Source: Victivallaceae bacterium | GTDB taxonomy: Bacteria; Verrucomicrobiota; Lentisphaeria; Victivallales; Victivallaceae | DNA: 55,756 nucleotides | Direction of reading: 5' to 3' | Assembly (NCBI GenBank): GCA_028709805.1 | Contig: JAQUTL010000016.1 | Coordinates: 1 to 55,756, forward strand | Shown here: positions 28,718 through 37,645 of the stretch, one piece after another | How positions within the stretch are numbered: the first letter of the stretch is position 1 | How the letters are laid out: every line of letters begins with the position of its first letter | Program-made: the position numbers and the translations under genes | Notes under the pieces: generated by a model | Databases searched by the model: none | What the model saw: only the letters and a program-made list of their open reading frames with translations | What the model was told of the DNA's origin: nothing

Positions 28718-29622
28718 TTGAACAGCTGAGCCGGGTATTTTCCTGATTCTACAAGTTGTGCGATGCTTCGGCAGACGAATTCGCGGTCTTCGCGGTAGGT
28801 CACGCCGAACCAGTTGTCTTCGGAAACGAGCATCCGGAACCGCTCGCCGTGACGATGGATCAGATTGTCCACCACGAACGGGATGTAAAATTCGCTTTTC
28901 AGCTCTTTGCCGGAGGTTTTAAGGAAGTCGGCGAACAGTGTTTCGATGCTGGCGAAGATCGAGGGGCGGAATCCCCACATGTTCATGGACACCGGTTCGT
29001 TTCCGCTGAAAATAATGTCGTTGCCGGTGAGTCTGTAGCTGCGGACCATTCCGGCGAACGGGGCGAGTTTGGTGTGTTCTTCCACGCTCTGGAGGCAGCC
29101 GTGGAGTTCAGTGCAGACCCCGCGTGACACCGTGCCGTTGGCCGACAGGGTATTTTTCATGATGAAAGCGCAGATGCAGCTGTCGGTCCGGTTTTCTTTA
29201 AAGAAATCGGCGATGGCGGCAAAGCCGTGCGCGCCGTAAAAATCGTCGGCGTTGATGACGGCAAACGGGGTGTTGACCTTGTTGCGTGCGGCATAAACGG
29301 CGTGACCGGTTCCCCATGGTTTGGTGCGTTCCGGCGGCGGAGTGAATCCCGGCGGCAGGTCGTTAAGTTCCTGAAACGCGTAGTCCACCTCGATGATCTT
29401 CTCGTATTTCGCTCCGATCTGTTTTTTGAATGCGTCCTCGATGTCGCGGCGGATCACAAACACCACTTTGTCGAATCCGGCTCTGATGGCGTCGAAGACC
29501 GAGTAATCCATGATGGTTTCACCGGACGGCCCGATTTTGTCGAGCTGTTTCAGGCCGCCGTAACGGGAGCCCATCCCGGCGGCAAGCAGTACAAGCGTGA
29601 TTTTTCCCATGACAGAAGACAT
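28714..29622 (-). CDS. sugar-1-phosphate nucleotidyltransferase
   Basis: A 302-residue GT-A-fold nucleotidyltransferase. The N-terminal pyrophosphorylase loop VLLAAGMGSRYGG lies at 11-23, INADDFYG provides the metal-binding Asp pair, and PWGTGHAVYAARNKV is the base/sugar recognition region. It is first in the operon, directly before the 1-kinase, so its substrate is probably a hexosamine-1-phosphate giving UDP-GlcNAc or UDP-GalNAc. The protein is not GlmU (no hexapeptide domain). Start: ATG 29622 with AAGGGAAAG upstream; ATG 29610 is possible. Confidence 0.82.
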   Translation of the reverse strand: MSSVMGKITLVLLAAGMGSRYGGLKQLDKIGPSGETIMDYSVFDAIRAGFDKVVFVIRRDIEDAFKKQIGAKYEKIIEVDYAFQELNDLPPGFTPPPERTKPWGTGHAVYAARNKVNTPFAVINADDFYGAHGFAAIADFFKENRTDSCICAFIMKNTLSANGTVSRGVCTELHGCLQSVEEHTKLAPFAGMVRSYRLTGNDIIFSGNEPVSMNMWGFRPSIFASIETLFADFLKTSGKELKSEFYIPFVVDNLIHRHGERFRMLVSEDNWFGVTYREDREFVCRSIAQLVESGKYPAQLFK

Positions 29623-29660
29623 CTTTCCCTTTTGCTTTCTGGTTTGATCTTACAACGTTT

Positions 29661-29688
29661 AATATAGCTCGGCTTTTTGTGCTTTCAA
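29661..29688 (-). promoter_or_regulatory. promoter of the hexosamine operon
   Basis: On the minus strand TTGAAA (29688-29683), a 16-base spacer and TATATT (29666-29661), about 40 bases upstream of the nucleotidyltransferase start. Confidence 0.55.
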
Positions 29689-29802
29689 ATCCCCGGATGT
29701 ATTTTCAAAAGTATTTGAAGGCGGCGATTGATGCGCGTGTGTATGGGGGAAAAAGCATTGAGCCGTTTAGTGAACATGAGTGCCGGAGTTGGCGGATAAA
29801 AA

Positions 29803-29892
29803 TGGCGGAGAGAGTGGGATTCGAACCCACGGTACCCATACAGGTACAACGATTTTCGAGACCGTCGCCTTCGACCGCTCAGCCATCTCTCC
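29803..29892 (-). tRNA. tRNA-Ser (anticodon CGA)
   Basis: A 90-base cloverleaf including encoded CCA. The acceptor stem GGAGAGA pairs with TCTCTCC. The D-loop contains GAGCGGTCGAAGG, the anticodon loop reads CTCGAAA with anticodon CGA (reads UCG), a long variable arm with a TGTACC / GGTACC stem marks a class II tRNA, and the T-arm is GTGGGTTCGAATCCCAC. The discriminator base is G, as in tRNA-Ser. A T run directly follows CCA and can serve as the transcript end. Confidence 0.97.
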
Positions 29893-30029
29893 GACTTCCA
29901 CGATTTTTTTAATATATCCCATTTTTATTTTTTTGCAACCGTCATCCGCAACTTTTAGTCAAAGATCGCCAATTATCTGCCGGACAGAGCAAAATTACCC
30001 CATATCTTACCTTTTTTACGGCAAATCGA

Positions 30030-30058
30030 TTGACGCAACTCCAATGCGGAGCTACATT
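30030..30058 (+). promoter_or_regulatory. cysS promoter
   Basis: TTGACG (30030-30035), 17 bases, TACATT (30053-30058), ten bases before the cysS ATG, so the leader is very short. The -10 is identical to that of the DUF308 gene. Confidence 0.6.
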
Positions 30059-30067
30059 ATAATCATC

Positions 30068-31480
30068 ATGAACAAACAACTCAAATTTTTTAATACAATG
30101 AGCCGCCGCATTGAGGTTTTCACCCCGGTTAGTCCCGGCATCGCAAAAATGTACACCTGCGGCCCGACCGTATATAACTTCGCACACATCGGCAACTTCC
30201 GGGCCTATGTCTTCGAGGACCTCCTTAACCGAACCCTCGCCTATTTCGGATTCAACGTCACCCAGGTAATGAACCTTACCGATGTCGACGATAAAACCAT
30301 CCGCGACTCCCGCGCCGCCAAACTTCCGCTTAAGGTGTTCACGGCAAAATACATTCAGGCGTTTTTCGACGACCTCAAAACTCTGAATATCACGCCGGCC
30401 GCCGTATATCCGCCAGCCACCGAACACATCAATGAAATGATCGCATTGATCCAAACACTGATGGACAAGGGATTCGCATATCAAGCCGAGGACAGCTCAA
30501 TCTATTTCTCAATCGATAAGTTTCCAGAATACGGTAAACTCGCCCATATCGACCGTGAAAATCAACGCTCCGGCGTCCGTATCAAGAATGACGAATACGC
30601 CAAGGACTCCGTAGCCGATTTCGCCCTGTGGAAAGCCTGGGACGAGGCCGACGGCGATGTGTTCTGGGGCAGTCCGTGGGGAAAAGGCCGCCCCGGATGG
30701 CATATCGAATGCTCCGCCATGTCTATGAAATATCTCGGCCGGACCTTTGATATTCACACCGGCGGAATCGACAACATGTTTCCGCATCATGAAGACGAAA
30801 TCGCCCAAAGCGAATCCGCCAACGGATGCACCTACGTCAATTACTGGCTCCACTGCGCCCACTTAATGGTCAACGGTGAAAAAATGAGCAAATCCGCCGG
30901 TAATTTTTTCACGTTGCGCAATCTGCTGCAAAAGGGATATTCGGGGCGCGCCATCCGCTGGGTGCTGCTGTCCTGCCACTACAGGAAAAAACTTAATTTT
31001 ACATTCGACGCACTGAGTCTGGCGGAAGAGTCGCTGAAAAAATTTACCGAACTGTTCGCCAGAATGCGTGAACTGCCGGATGACCGGGAACGGCCGCTGC
31101 CGGTGCTTGAAAAATACGATTCGGACTTTTACGACGCCATTGGCGACGATCTCAACATATCGGCGGCACTCGCAGTAACGTTCAATCTTCAGCGGGAGGC
31201 CAACCGGTGGGCGGACGGCGGAGAGCTTAACCGCGCCGGCGGTGAAAATATTTTGGCGCTTTTCCGTAAATTCGACCGCATCTTCGGCTGTCTTGACGTG
31301 GATAAAACCACTGACGAGCCGACGATACCGGAAGAGGTGACCCATCTGGCCGAACTGCGGTTGACCGCCAGGAAAAATAAAGATTGGGCGGAGTCTGACC
31401 GGCTGCGCGACGCAATAAAAACCGCCGGATTTGCGGTTGAAGATATTCCGGGAGGAAAATATCGCGTCAAACCATTGTAG
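30068..31480 (+). CDS. cysS: cysteinyl-tRNA synthetase
   Basis: A 470-residue class I synthetase charging tRNA-Cys. The zinc/cysteine ligand C31 is in MYTCGPTVYN, the HIGH-type motif is HIGN (40-43), PGWHIECSAMS and GGIDNMFPHHEDE are conserved, and KMSKS is at 272-276. Length is normal. ATG 30068 gives the canonical N-terminus (KFFNTMSRRIEVFTP); upstream in-frame starts would include the tRNA region. The divergent tRNA-Ser lies 175 bases upstream. Confidence 0.96.
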   Translation: MNKQLKFFNTMSRRIEVFTPVSPGIAKMYTCGPTVYNFAHIGNFRAYVFEDLLNRTLAYFGFNVTQVMNLTDVDDKTIRDSRAAKLPLKVFTAKYIQAFFDDLKTLNITPAAVYPPATEHINEMIALIQTLMDKGFAYQAEDSSIYFSIDKFPEYGKLAHIDRENQRSGVRIKNDEYAKDSVADFALWKAWDEADGDVFWGSPWGKGRPGWHIECSAMSMKYLGRTFDIHTGGIDNMFPHHEDEIAQSESANGCTYVNYWLHCAHLMVNGEKMSKSAGNFFTLRNLLQKGYSGRAIRWVLLSCHYRKKLNFTFDALSLAEESLKKFTELFARMRELPDDRERPLPVLEKYDSDFYDAIGDDLNISAALAVTFNLQREANRWADGGELNRAGGENILALFRKFDRIFGCLDVDKTTDEPTIPEEVTHLAELRLTARKNKDWAESDRLRDAIKTAGFAVEDIPGGKYRVKPL

Positions 31481-31778
31481 TCCAAGTTTGACGGCATTCT
31501 GCGCGGATCGGATGGTGCAGTCATAACGCAATGGATTTCTGTCAACACAGATTTGAAAAAAAAATATTGTCGTGCTATTTTATTGAAGAAGATTTTGCAG
31601 AGTACGAAACACGGTAAAGTTCGATGGCAATCGGTGTCGGGACAGTTTTACTTTAATTGACTTTTTTGACGGACAACTCAGTGACCCGCCGGTTGTGACA
31701 CTTGGTTTTTGCGGAGTCGCCACCAGGCCTCAGATGGACGCCGCCAACGCTGAACGACGATGAGCAATAGAGGATATC
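31481..31778. other. intergenic leader upstream of the STAS/anti-sigma pair
   Basis: About 300 bases without a gene. A good promoter (TTGAAA at 31553-31558, 17-base spacer, TATTTT at 31576-31581) would give a leader of about 190 bases before the STAS gene. I see no terminator with a U-run for cysS and no recognisable riboswitch. Confidence 0.45.
31553..31581 (+). promoter_or_regulatory. promoter of the STAS/anti-sigma pair
   Basis: TTGAAA and TATTTT spaced by 17 bases in an AT-rich patch, the only good sigma-70-type match in this gap. Confidence 0.5.
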
Positions 31779-32075
31779 ATGAAGATAAGCATGCAAAAAA
31801 ACAACGGCAAGCTGCAGGTGGCGGTTGAAGGCAGCGTCGACACGATTACCGCGCCGGAGTTGTCCGCCGCGCTGAAAGGTGCGTGGCGCGATATAACCGC
31901 GCTGGATATCGACTTCGCCGCGGTAGACTATGTCTCCAGCGCCGGGTTGCGTGTGGTGATGGAGGCCGATAAATATATGACGCAGCGCGGCGGCATGATC
32001 ATACGCAACTTAAACAGCGATGTAAAAGAAGTCTTTGAAATGACCGGGTTTGACGAACTTTTAACCATTGAGTGA
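31779..32075 (+). CDS. STAS-domain anti-sigma factor antagonist
   Basis: A 98-residue single STAS domain of the SpoIIAA/RsbV type. The phosphorylation loop reads DYVSSAGLRVV, with S54 aligning to the regulated serine. Such proteins bind and sequester an anti-sigma kinase when dephosphorylated. The gene is followed after three bases by an RsbW/SpoIIAB-like ATPase, its likely partner. Neither a sigma factor nor a PP2C phosphatase is encoded nearby, so the output is elsewhere. Confidence 0.88.
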   Translation: MKISMQKNNGKLQVAVEGSVDTITAPELSAALKGAWRDITALDIDFAAVDYVSSAGLRVVMEADKYMTQRGGMIIRNLNSDVKEVFEMTGFDELLTIE

Positions 32076-32078
32076 GAA

Positions 32079-32528
32079 ATGTCTGACAACATTCGCAGAT
32101 TCAAGTACAACGGAGAAGACACGCTTTCGCTTCCGGCACGGCCGGAGGCTTTCGACACACTGCGGACATGGCTTGAAAACATCGCCGAAGAATTGCAGTT
32201 GCCCACAAAAACCGGCCGTCATCTGCTGATCGCCGCCGATGAAATATTTACAAACATATCCAACTATGGATATCCGGCCGGCGGCGGCTCTGCAAACGTT
32301 GCAGTGGCGTTTAATATGAATGACCGGGTATTGACCATCACCTTTACCGATACCGGCGTGGCCTACAATCCGCTCGAAGCCGGCGAACCGGATATCAATG
32401 CGCCGCTGGAGGACCGTCAGATTGGCGGTCTCGGCATTTTTATGGTGCGGAAGTTGATGGACGAAGTGAAATATCAGCGTGACGGCGACCGCAATGTGCT
32501 GATTCTCTCCAAAAAATTAGATGCCTGA
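32079..32528 (+). CDS. anti-sigma factor-type serine kinase (RsbW-like)
   Basis: A 149-residue GHKL ATPase domain. The N-box region is LLIAADEIFTNISNYGY, the G1 box is TFTDTGVAYNPL, and the G2 region is GGLGIFMVRKLMDEVKY. This is the RsbW/SpoIIAB form, which phosphorylates its antagonist and binds a sigma factor or another partner. It forms a two-gene unit with the STAS protein. In related bacteria such pairs also control secretion or exopolysaccharide through partner switching. Confidence 0.88.
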   Translation: MSDNIRRFKYNGEDTLSLPARPEAFDTLRTWLENIAEELQLPTKTGRHLLIAADEIFTNISNYGYPAGGGSANVAVAFNMNDRVLTITFTDTGVAYNPLEAGEPDINAPLEDRQIGGLGIFMVRKLMDEVKYQRDGDRNVLILSKKLDA

Positions 32529-33155
32529 TTCATGAAACAATAAACGGCCGACCGGCAAACCCAGAATGTAAAAAGGGAAACGACGACGCTGCAACCGCGC
32601 CGATCCCCACTCTGTATTGCAACTCCTGTTTTGACGATCCGGTCAGGCTGATCCCTCTTTTACCTATGCCCGTGCGCCGCCGTACAACTGTGCCGATGAC
32701 AGGCTGCGCAAATGCAAGACATGATGAGTCTCCCACATGCATTTCGCAATGCTCTGCGCAGAAAGGACGGCTCAAACTACAATCTGCTTCGGGCAAGATT
32801 CTGTTTAAAGTCAGAGTTCCAGGCAAATGCTGATTTTTCAAGCTGAAAGAAATATAAAAAAACTTGCCGTTTATTGCTTGAAAAATAAGGCCAAGGACAC
32901 TACTGTATATAGGAATAAATCTCCGGCAGACGGGGGCGGAGTCGGACAAGCGCTTGTGGGGATACGCAAGATACCGAGCTAATTACGATCTTTGCAGTTA
33001 CGTTGTTCCGGTTAAGCATTGCCGCTGAACAGTTAAAACGTCGGAGTCGGGATGGATATTGCGAAAGACCAAGTTTTTAACGTTAACTATTTTTGCAACA
33101 ATGCTTATTGCAAATAAATCAGTTTTTTCGGGCAGCAACAGGATCACAAAAAAAC
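32529..33155. other. gene-free interval before the GT87-like gene
   Basis: About 630 bases in which I find no credible gene. A minus-strand frame of 139 codons (32530-32949) lacks any recognisable domain and looks non-coding. AT content rises toward 33155. One weak sigma-54-like site is listed separately. Confidence 0.45.
33049..33062 (+). promoter_or_regulatory. weak sigma-54-like promoter upstream of the GT87-like gene
   Basis: GG at 33049-33050 and TTGC ending at 33062 have the exact 12-base GG-to-GC spacing of a -24/-12 promoter (GGGATG-GATA-TTGC). Three consensus positions are missing, so this is tentative. Confidence 0.25.
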
Positions 33156-34475
33156 ATGCTTAAAATATCGTCAGATTTCGAAAAATTACTCTGTGCCGCA
33201 ATATTGTTAATAATGATAGCCGCAACGATATTGCGCGTTTCGCTGGTTTGGCGGAACTGTGACTTCAATGATTTGAGATGTTTCCTTGACACTGCGAATA
33301 TGATTTGTGCGCATCAATCGCCATACGCCCCCCCCACGACGTCAACCGCTGCTCCATTGCAGGCTCCGAGCATGAATATTTTGGTGATGCCGCTGATTTT
33401 GTCTCCGGTTGTTTTGCGCGGATTATTCTTTTTGGGGCTGAATATAGCTACATTTATTGCGCTGGTATATATTGTATTCCGTCATTATCAGCTTATACCG
33501 GAGTCACCGTGGCGGCCGAAATTCAAAAATCTGCCGTACTGGTGCGTCTGGTTTGCGTTTTTGCAATCGAGCCCTTTTTTGATGACGCTCCGCCATGGTC
33601 AAGTCTCCAGCATATCGACTTTCTTGTTGTTTATGGTACTTTTTTATCCGACTCGCAACCGATTCAACTGGATATGGCTTGGATTGGCCGCGGCGGTCAA
33701 ATACTCAATGCTGACGATAATCGTGCCGATTCTGTTGCTGCAAAAACGTTGGTTGATGGGGGCAGCAGCGCTGGTGCTGTTTATGATACTGGTACTTTTG
33801 CCGGGATTATGGCTTGACGGCATATTCGCTACATTTGCCGATTATGTAACGATGGTGCTTAACGACTGCAAAAACGGGGCCAATTCCTATCACACCGGTC
33901 TGTCTTATTCGCTGCTGAATTTTGGGTTCATTCGCTGTGAATGGTTCAATCTGCTTGTGCGTGCTCTGGCGGTTTCTGCTGGGGGATGGATTTTATGGCG
34001 CAGTCGTGTCAGGTTGACGGCGCAGGATCGCGGTTTTGTCCCGACGGAGTTAAAAATCGAAGAATGGGCATATTTATTGAGCCTGACGCTTTGGGTCTCG
34101 TATCATCGCACACATGACGGCGTGATTTTTCTGCCGTTTTTGGGTGCGATACTGCTTCAATCGCTGCGGGAATTGCATGCGGTTGCGTATTCTTCCCGGC
34201 GGATCAAGTGCAATATTGTCATTTCAAGTGGACTGTTGCTGTTCTGGATGATTCCATCGTCGGTTCTTTATAGCTTGTCATCACAGTTTGGCAAAGCATA
34301 CCCGGCGCTGGAAAATTGGGTTTATTACGGTGCGCTGCAATCATATAGTATGATTTTCCCATTTGAGAAAATTATTTTTACTTTAATGATGGTTTACTTC
34401 GCATATCTGGCGCTTAGCCGCAGAAATACGCATCAGATCTTCTGTAAAAGCACACAGTGCCAACCTGATTGCTGA
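33156..34475 (+). CDS. GT87-like polyprenyl-sugar glycosyltransferase (DUF2029)
   Basis: A 439-residue polytopic membrane protein with about ten helices. DFNDLRCFLDTANMI near the N-terminus resembles the catalytic acidic loop of GT-C enzymes; SPYAPPT and LRHGQVSSISTFLLFM match the GT87 (PimE-like) pattern with its GQ-N/S motif. Such enzymes transfer a sugar from a polyprenyl-phosphate donor outside the membrane. ATG 33156 is preferred. The gene is visibly less GC-rich than its neighbours and contains a C8 run at 33328-33335 (codons 58-60), so horizontal origin and slip-strand phase variation are both plausible. Confidence 0.72.
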   Translation: MLKISSDFEKLLCAAILLIMIAATILRVSLVWRNCDFNDLRCFLDTANMICAHQSPYAPPTTSTAAPLQAPSMNILVMPLILSPVVLRGLFFLGLNIATFIALVYIVFRHYQLIPESPWRPKFKNLPYWCVWFAFLQSSPFLMTLRHGQVSSISTFLLFMVLFYPTRNRFNWIWLGLAAAVKYSMLTIIVPILLLQKRWLMGAAALVLFMILVLLPGLWLDGIFATFADYVTMVLNDCKNGANSYHTGLSYSLLNFGFIRCEWFNLLVRALAVSAGGWILWRSRVRLTAQDRGFVPTELKIEEWAYLLSLTLWVSYHRTHDGVIFLPFLGAILLQSLRELHAVAYSSRRIKCNIVISSGLLLFWMIPSSVLYSLSSQFGKAYPALENWVYYGALQSYSMIFPFEKIIFTLMMVYFAYLALSRRNTHQIFCKSTQCQPDC

Positions 34476-34552
34476 CCGATCAAAATTCCACCGGACGACA
34501 GGTCACGCCCCGGACACAACAATGGCATCAATAATGCCGTCCTGTTGAAAAA

Positions 34553-35008
34553 CTAATTGTCGGCCAGCAGCGCCAACATCTTCTCAGGATCGCGCAACGC
34601 GGCAATCCCGGTGATCTTTTCCGGCGATGACAGCAGTTTGCCGGCAATGCTGCGCAGCAGTGACAAATGCAGATCGGCGTCGCAATAATCCACCAGCACC
34701 AGCAATGCCAGCTTCACCGGCACGCCGTCCAACCCGGCGTAGTCCGCCACACCGTCCGGACAAATCCCGGCCAGTATCAGCGGCGCTCCGAAGTCCGGCA
34801 GCCGTCCATGCGGAATTGCCAACCCGCTTCCGACCGCGGTCGACATCATCTTCTCCCGCGCCATTATCGCGGAAAACACATCCTCCGCCTCAATCCGGCG
34901 CCGCTTAACCGCATGCTCAATCAGCTCGGTAAAAATCCCTGAACGACGATGATGATGCAGCCAGACAAAACTGTCAGCGCTCAGATAACTGCGGAAATCC
35001 GTTGTCAT
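34553..35008 (-). CDS. PTS EIIA type-2 (PtsN-like) domain protein
   Basis: A 151-residue EIIA(Fru/Mtl/Ntr)-type domain. The phospho-acceptor histidine lies in GSGLAIPHGRLPDF, and the preceding AIMAREKMMSTAVG is typical of the family. No EIIB or EIIC is nearby, which favours a regulatory (PTS-Ntr-like) role. It overlaps the symporter gene by four bases, so it may regulate that transporter or simply be co-expressed. Confidence 0.87.
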   Translation of the reverse strand: MTTDFRSYLSADSFVWLHHHRRSGIFTELIEHAVKRRRIEAEDVFSAIMAREKMMSTAVGSGLAIPHGRLPDFGAPLILAGICPDGVADYAGLDGVPVKLALLVLVDYCDADLHLSLLRSIAGKLLSSPEKITGIAALRDPEKMLALLADN

Positions 35009-37092
35009 TCGCGATCCTCTCCAGACTCGTCAACCCAGCCGCTGTCATCCGGGCTGCGTTTGAGTTTACGCAACGCGCGGAACATCCTGATCAGGTCGCG
35101 CGAACCGCCCCAGGTGAACCACACCGCCGTCACGACTCCAACCAGCAGCGCCAACGGCACGGTGTAATAACGCCACAGATTGAACCACCACTCCACCGGC
35201 CAGCGCCGAAACCCGAGATTCCAGACCGCGATCACGCCGAACACCGCCAACCCGTAGAACGTCCACCCGACCGCCAGATTGGAAACAATCCGGTCGCCCC
35301 GGCTGTATTCGTCGGTAATCCCGGTGATCCGGCGCCACGACCACCATTTTGCGGCCTTCGCCGTGGCGTTTCCGGCGTCTCCGGTATGTTCAAGATTGTA
35401 TTTGCCGCGATTCAACAGACGGTCCAGATCAAAGTCGCCGCGGCAGGTCAGCAGCGAAACAACGATGTAGCCTATAATCGAAAGCGCCATGCCGAGCATC
35501 GACATCTCCTGCCCGGTGATCGGGAACTTCGACGGCGACATCTCCCAGCGCCCCAGCGCCGACAGATGGCCATTCAGAAAATCCACCAGCGTTCCCACCG
35601 AACCGATCACCCAGTCCGGCAGATGCGGATACCATTTTCCCCAGTTGGTCTGCACCGTGAATCCGGCAACACTGAACAACGCACCGGTAATCATCGCGGT
35701 CCACGCTCCGGCGGTCGTTCCGCGGCGCCAGTAGAGTCCGCCGATGATCACCGCGCCGGCTCCGGCCAGATATATCGCTCCGGTGATCGCAAAAAACATG
35801 GCAATGTATGACACCTGACCGAAATACATGCTGAACGTCCATGCAAACACCGCCACAAAAACAATCGACAGCCGCAACAGCAGCAACTGGGTTTTCGCCG
35901 CAAACGGCTTCCGGCGGAACGGCATCACCACGTCCTGAATAAAAATCGATCCCCAACTGTGCAGATAGGTGGTGTCGGTGGACAGCATCATAAACACCAT
36001 TACCGCCGCGAATGCGCCGACCATTCCCACCGGCAGCATGGTCCGCAGCGTCACCGGCACCAGCATCTGGTTGCGCAAGGTGGCGGTGACGGTGGCCGAA
36101 CTTTCATTGATCCGCGACGCCAGTTCGGCCTGAACTCCGGCCGCCTGCCCCGCAAAGTCCGGATGATGCATGAATGTATAGGCGCCCAGCACCAGAACAA
36201 TGGTCATCAGCGGCGTGAAGCTGTAACGCCATGACGAAATCAGCCCGCCCATCTTCTGTTCATGCGGCGACGCTCCCGCGCAGTTGTACCCCTGTGTTCC
36301 CTGCCACGCCATCCGGCTGTAAATGGCGGTGAATACACCGATAAAGACAAACATCATATTGAAGTCGGTAAGATTCGATATGTCAAACGGATTGAGCAGC
36401 GACTCCCCGGCGCCGCGGGTCGCCCCCAGCGCGTATTCAAACTGCGCGCCGGAGAAATTCAACATCACCACGATCAGCAGCACTGTGAAGACGAAATAGG
36501 TAAAAATTCCCTGCATGCAGTCCGTCACCATCGTGGTCAGCTGACCGCCGGAAAGCGCGATCAGCAGCGCCACCAACAGGCAGAACGCCATCAGAAACCC
36601 GAACATTGAGATGTGCAGCGAGCCGATCACGATCGCGTCCGGCAGCTGACAGTAATAGATCAGGAAACGTCCGGCGATCGCCGGAAACAGCGCATAGTTC
36701 AGCAGCCCGGCCAGAAACGAAATCATCCCGGTGAAGATGCGGAATTTTCGTGAATAGCGCTTCTCCAGCAGCTGCGCCATGGTCAGCACTCTGGTCTCGC
36801 GGTAGCGGTAGTTGACGAATCCGGTGATCGCCATGATCCAGATCGCCGCATACAGCAGATTCTGCCAGTAGAAGAAACTCCACCCGGACTTGTAGTACAT
36901 CTCGCAATAGCTGATGACGGTTATCATGCCGAGCATCGCCTCGCCGGACGCCACTCCGATCAGATAACGACCGGCGCAACGCCCCGCCGAAAGGAAATCG
37001 GACACTCCGGTCACATACGACTTCGCCCGAACTCCGACCCACACAATCGCCACAAACGGAATCGCCACCACAAGGTAATCGATCCAGCTCAT
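35005..37092 (-). CDS. sodium:solute symporter family protein
   Basis: A 695-residue SSF/SLC5-type transporter with about 13-15 membrane helices. The N-terminus WIDYLVVAIPFVAIVWVGVRAK and GRCAGRYLIGVASGEAML resemble the first helices of this family, and YGADVVI-like mid-segments are replaced by SWGSIFIQDVVMPFR. It is longer than usual (about 500-550) owing to a C-terminal extension (residues about 530-695) with two more helices. The substrate is not evident. The gene is flanked by a STAS protein upstream and an EIIA protein overlapping downstream. Confidence 0.87.
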   Translation of the reverse strand: MSWIDYLVVAIPFVAIVWVGVRAKSYVTGVSDFLSAGRCAGRYLIGVASGEAMLGMITVISYCEMYYKSGWSFFYWQNLLYAAIWIMAITGFVNYRYRETRVLTMAQLLEKRYSRKFRIFTGMISFLAGLLNYALFPAIAGRFLIYYCQLPDAIVIGSLHISMFGFLMAFCLLVALLIALSGGQLTTMVTDCMQGIFTYFVFTVLLIVVMLNFSGAQFEYALGATRGAGESLLNPFDISNLTDFNMMFVFIGVFTAIYSRMAWQGTQGYNCAGASPHEQKMGGLISSWRYSFTPLMTIVLVLGAYTFMHHPDFAGQAAGVQAELASRINESSATVTATLRNQMLVPVTLRTMLPVGMVGAFAAVMVFMMLSTDTTYLHSWGSIFIQDVVMPFRRKPFAAKTQLLLLRLSIVFVAVFAWTFSMYFGQVSYIAMFFAITGAIYLAGAGAVIIGGLYWRRGTTAGAWTAMITGALFSVAGFTVQTNWGKWYPHLPDWVIGSVGTLVDFLNGHLSALGRWEMSPSKFPITGQEMSMLGMALSIIGYIVVSLLTCRGDFDLDRLLNRGKYNLEHTGDAGNATAKAAKWWSWRRITGITDEYSRGDRIVSNLAVGWTFYGLAVFGVIAVWNLGFRRWPVEWWFNLWRYYTVPLALLVGVVTAVWFTWGGSRDLIRMFRALRKLKRSPDDSGWVDESGEDRE

Positions 37093-37114
37093 CTCAAGTG
37101 CACTCCTTTCCGAG

Positions 37115-37627
37115 TCAGTTTTTTTCCGCTTCCTTCTTCAGCCGGTCGAGATCCGACTGGGCGAACTCGACCACTTTTTCAAATTTCGCTATATTGTCCA
37201 GACTGACATCCATCAGCGTCTGATGCGCCTCCACCACCGCTTCGGCGGCTCCGATCTTGTCGGCGGCCGCGCTGCCGGTCACCGACACGCCGTCGGCACC
37301 GGACGCCGCTGTCGCCGAAGTCACAAATTTGAATCTTTTTTCAACGCCGAGTCCGCGCAGCAGCGCCCGGCAGTAGTCGGAGGCGTTCACCACCTCCAAC
37401 GGAAGATTGATCTTTTGCGCACGCATGGACAGCATGGTCAACAGCCCCATAAAAGTGCTGTCCATGCTCTCGCATCCGGCCATGTCGATCACAATGCCGG
37501 CGCACGACGGACTGAGATTTTTGGCGAACGAGCGCAGCGGCATGCCGCATTCAAAATTCGCACGTCCGAACACCCGGATGGTGGATACGCCGTTGTTGTC
37601 GGCTATCGTCAGATCCGCTTTTGCCAT
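37115..37627 (-). CDS. STAS-domain protein with C-terminal helical tail
   Basis: A 170-residue protein. Residues 1-100 form a STAS domain with IVIDMAGCESMDSTFMGLL, where DST aligns with the regulated serine. The rest is an Ala-rich linker and a helical, possibly coiled-coil tail (SLDNIAKFEKVVEFAQSDL). It sits between alaS and the symporter gene (18- and 22-base gaps). Role unknown; partner-switch control or transporter regulation are both conceivable. Confidence 0.8.
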   Translation of the reverse strand: MAKADLTIADNNGVSTIRVFGRANFECGMPLRSFAKNLSPSCAGIVIDMAGCESMDSTFMGLLTMLSMRAQKINLPLEVVNASDYCRALLRGLGVEKRFKFVTSATAASGADGVSVTGSAAADKIGAAEAVVEAHQTLMDVSLDNIAKFEKVVEFAQSDLDRLKKEAEKN

Positions 37628-37645
37628 GATGAACCTCCTTTGCGC

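Noticed and set aside
32530..32949. Minus-strand 139-codon frame
   Set aside because: No domain, no ribosome-binding site and ordinary composition of non-coding DNA; treated as gene-free.
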